Shown here: one piece after another, positions 21,643-21,989 of the stretch
Position numbering within the stretch: the stretch's first letter is position 1
Layout: the number at the start of each line of letters is the position of its first letter
Assembly (NCBI GenBank): GCA_934675795.1
Contig: CAKURW010000032.1
Span: 1 to 21,989, forward strand
Length of the DNA stretch: 21,989 nt
Reading direction: 5' to 3'
Source: an uncultured Collinsella sp.
Lineage (GTDB): Bacteria; Actinomycetota; Coriobacteriia; Coriobacteriales; Coriobacteriaceae
Notes under the pieces: model-generated
Databases searched by the model: none
What the model saw: only the letters and a program-made list of their open reading frames with translations
Told to the model about the DNA's origin: nothing
Made by a program: the position numbers and the translations under genes

Positions 21643-21989
21643 CCATCAGGGACGCAACACATCAGCCCACCGACCCAAGCATTATGAGTGGGGCGCGCCG
21701 GCCAACGGACACGAGGATTCGCAGCAAAGGCAGCGTAGCTCCGGCCGGGAGGGGCAGGGCGAGTTTTCCGTAGATTCCGCACGAGCCGAAGGCCACTTAA
21801 TGTGGCCTTCGTGCGAGCCCAGGACTTGACCGAGCGGAAAACTCGCCCTGCCCCTCCCGGCCGGAGCGTATGCAGGGTTTGTGTACGAATCCTCGCGCCC
21901 GTTGACCGACGTCGGGGTCCCCGCCATAATACTTTCGGTTCACGCACGAATCCGCTGCCAGAGACAGCCGGCGCAAACGGGTCTTACCC
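21643..21989. other. Gene-free right end of the window
   Basis: No convincing gene is seen in these 347 bases. The main content is the large inverted repeat at 21701-21906. Beyond it are a small palindrome CCGACGTCGG (21906-21915) overlapping GGGGTCCCC, and about 75 bases without recognisable structure up to the window end. Confidence 0.6.
21701..21906. repeat. Long inverted repeat with nested hairpin
   Basis: The inner arms, 21738-21770 and 21835-21867, are perfect reverse complements over 33 bases. The outer arms, 21701-21721 and 21886-21906, match at 18 of 21 positions and are joined by 16- and 18-base partly similar segments. In the centre, GAAGGCCAC (21788-21796) / GTGGCCTTC (21802-21810) makes its own stem, extended by GCAC/GTGC. 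The whole element of about 206 bases has no coding capacity that makes sense. It could be a terminator-like or cruciform element, or a transposase-less mobile element (MITE). No flanking target duplication was seen. Confidence 0.8.

Overview
The window is 22 kb of high-GC DNA that looks like a chromosome segment from an actinobacterium of the class Coriobacteriia, most likely Collinsella or a close relative. This rests on the protein flavour (FeoA-FeoB fusion, stand-alone PTS IIA, GH13 enzyme, LAATG sortase-type anchor) and on G/C-ending codons. The genus is an inference and was not tested against a database. No phage, IS element, CRISPR array, rRNA or tRNA was recognised.

Layout. Positions 1-198 hold the 3' end of rplA (ribosomal protein L1) and its terminator. 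From 324 to 12360 every gene is on the minus strand: a metallophosphoesterase overlapping (ATGA) a cytosolic ParB-like/BMP fusion protein; an MscS channel; a secreted, wall-anchored 5'-nucleotidase; a three-gene ABC importer (substrate-binding lipoprotein, permease, ATPase); a WYL-type regulator; asparaginyl-tRNA synthetase; and a stand-alone glucose-type PTS IIA. From 12604 the main direction is plus: an alpha/beta hydrolase, a FeoA-FeoB ferrous iron transporter, a SotB-like MFS exporter, a GH13 glycosidase followed 3 bases later by a DNA-deoxyinosine glycosylase, one minus-strand gene of unknown function, and a class I aminotransferase.

How the genes fit together. The content is housekeeping plus nutrient handling: nucleotide scavenging at the surface, a possible cytosolic nucleoside sensor paired with a phosphoesterase, an ABC importer of unresolved substrate, sugar uptake control and efflux, glucan hydrolysis and Fe2+ uptake. 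The feo promoter region carries two near-palindromic sites that resemble metalloregulator boxes, and the IIA promoter is overlapped by a LacI-type palindrome.

The most unusual content is between genes. Four minus-strand hairpins have different stems but share an apical AAAGGG(G)ACA block, and three of them start at or within 3 bases of a stop codon. Two plus-strand hairpins share TTGCGGTGAAATA arms with compensating changes further in. Upstream of feo is an array of hairpins with a 62-base period. At the right end lies a roughly 206-base inverted repeat with perfect 33-base inner arms. The last third of the aminotransferase gene also changes codon style abruptly.
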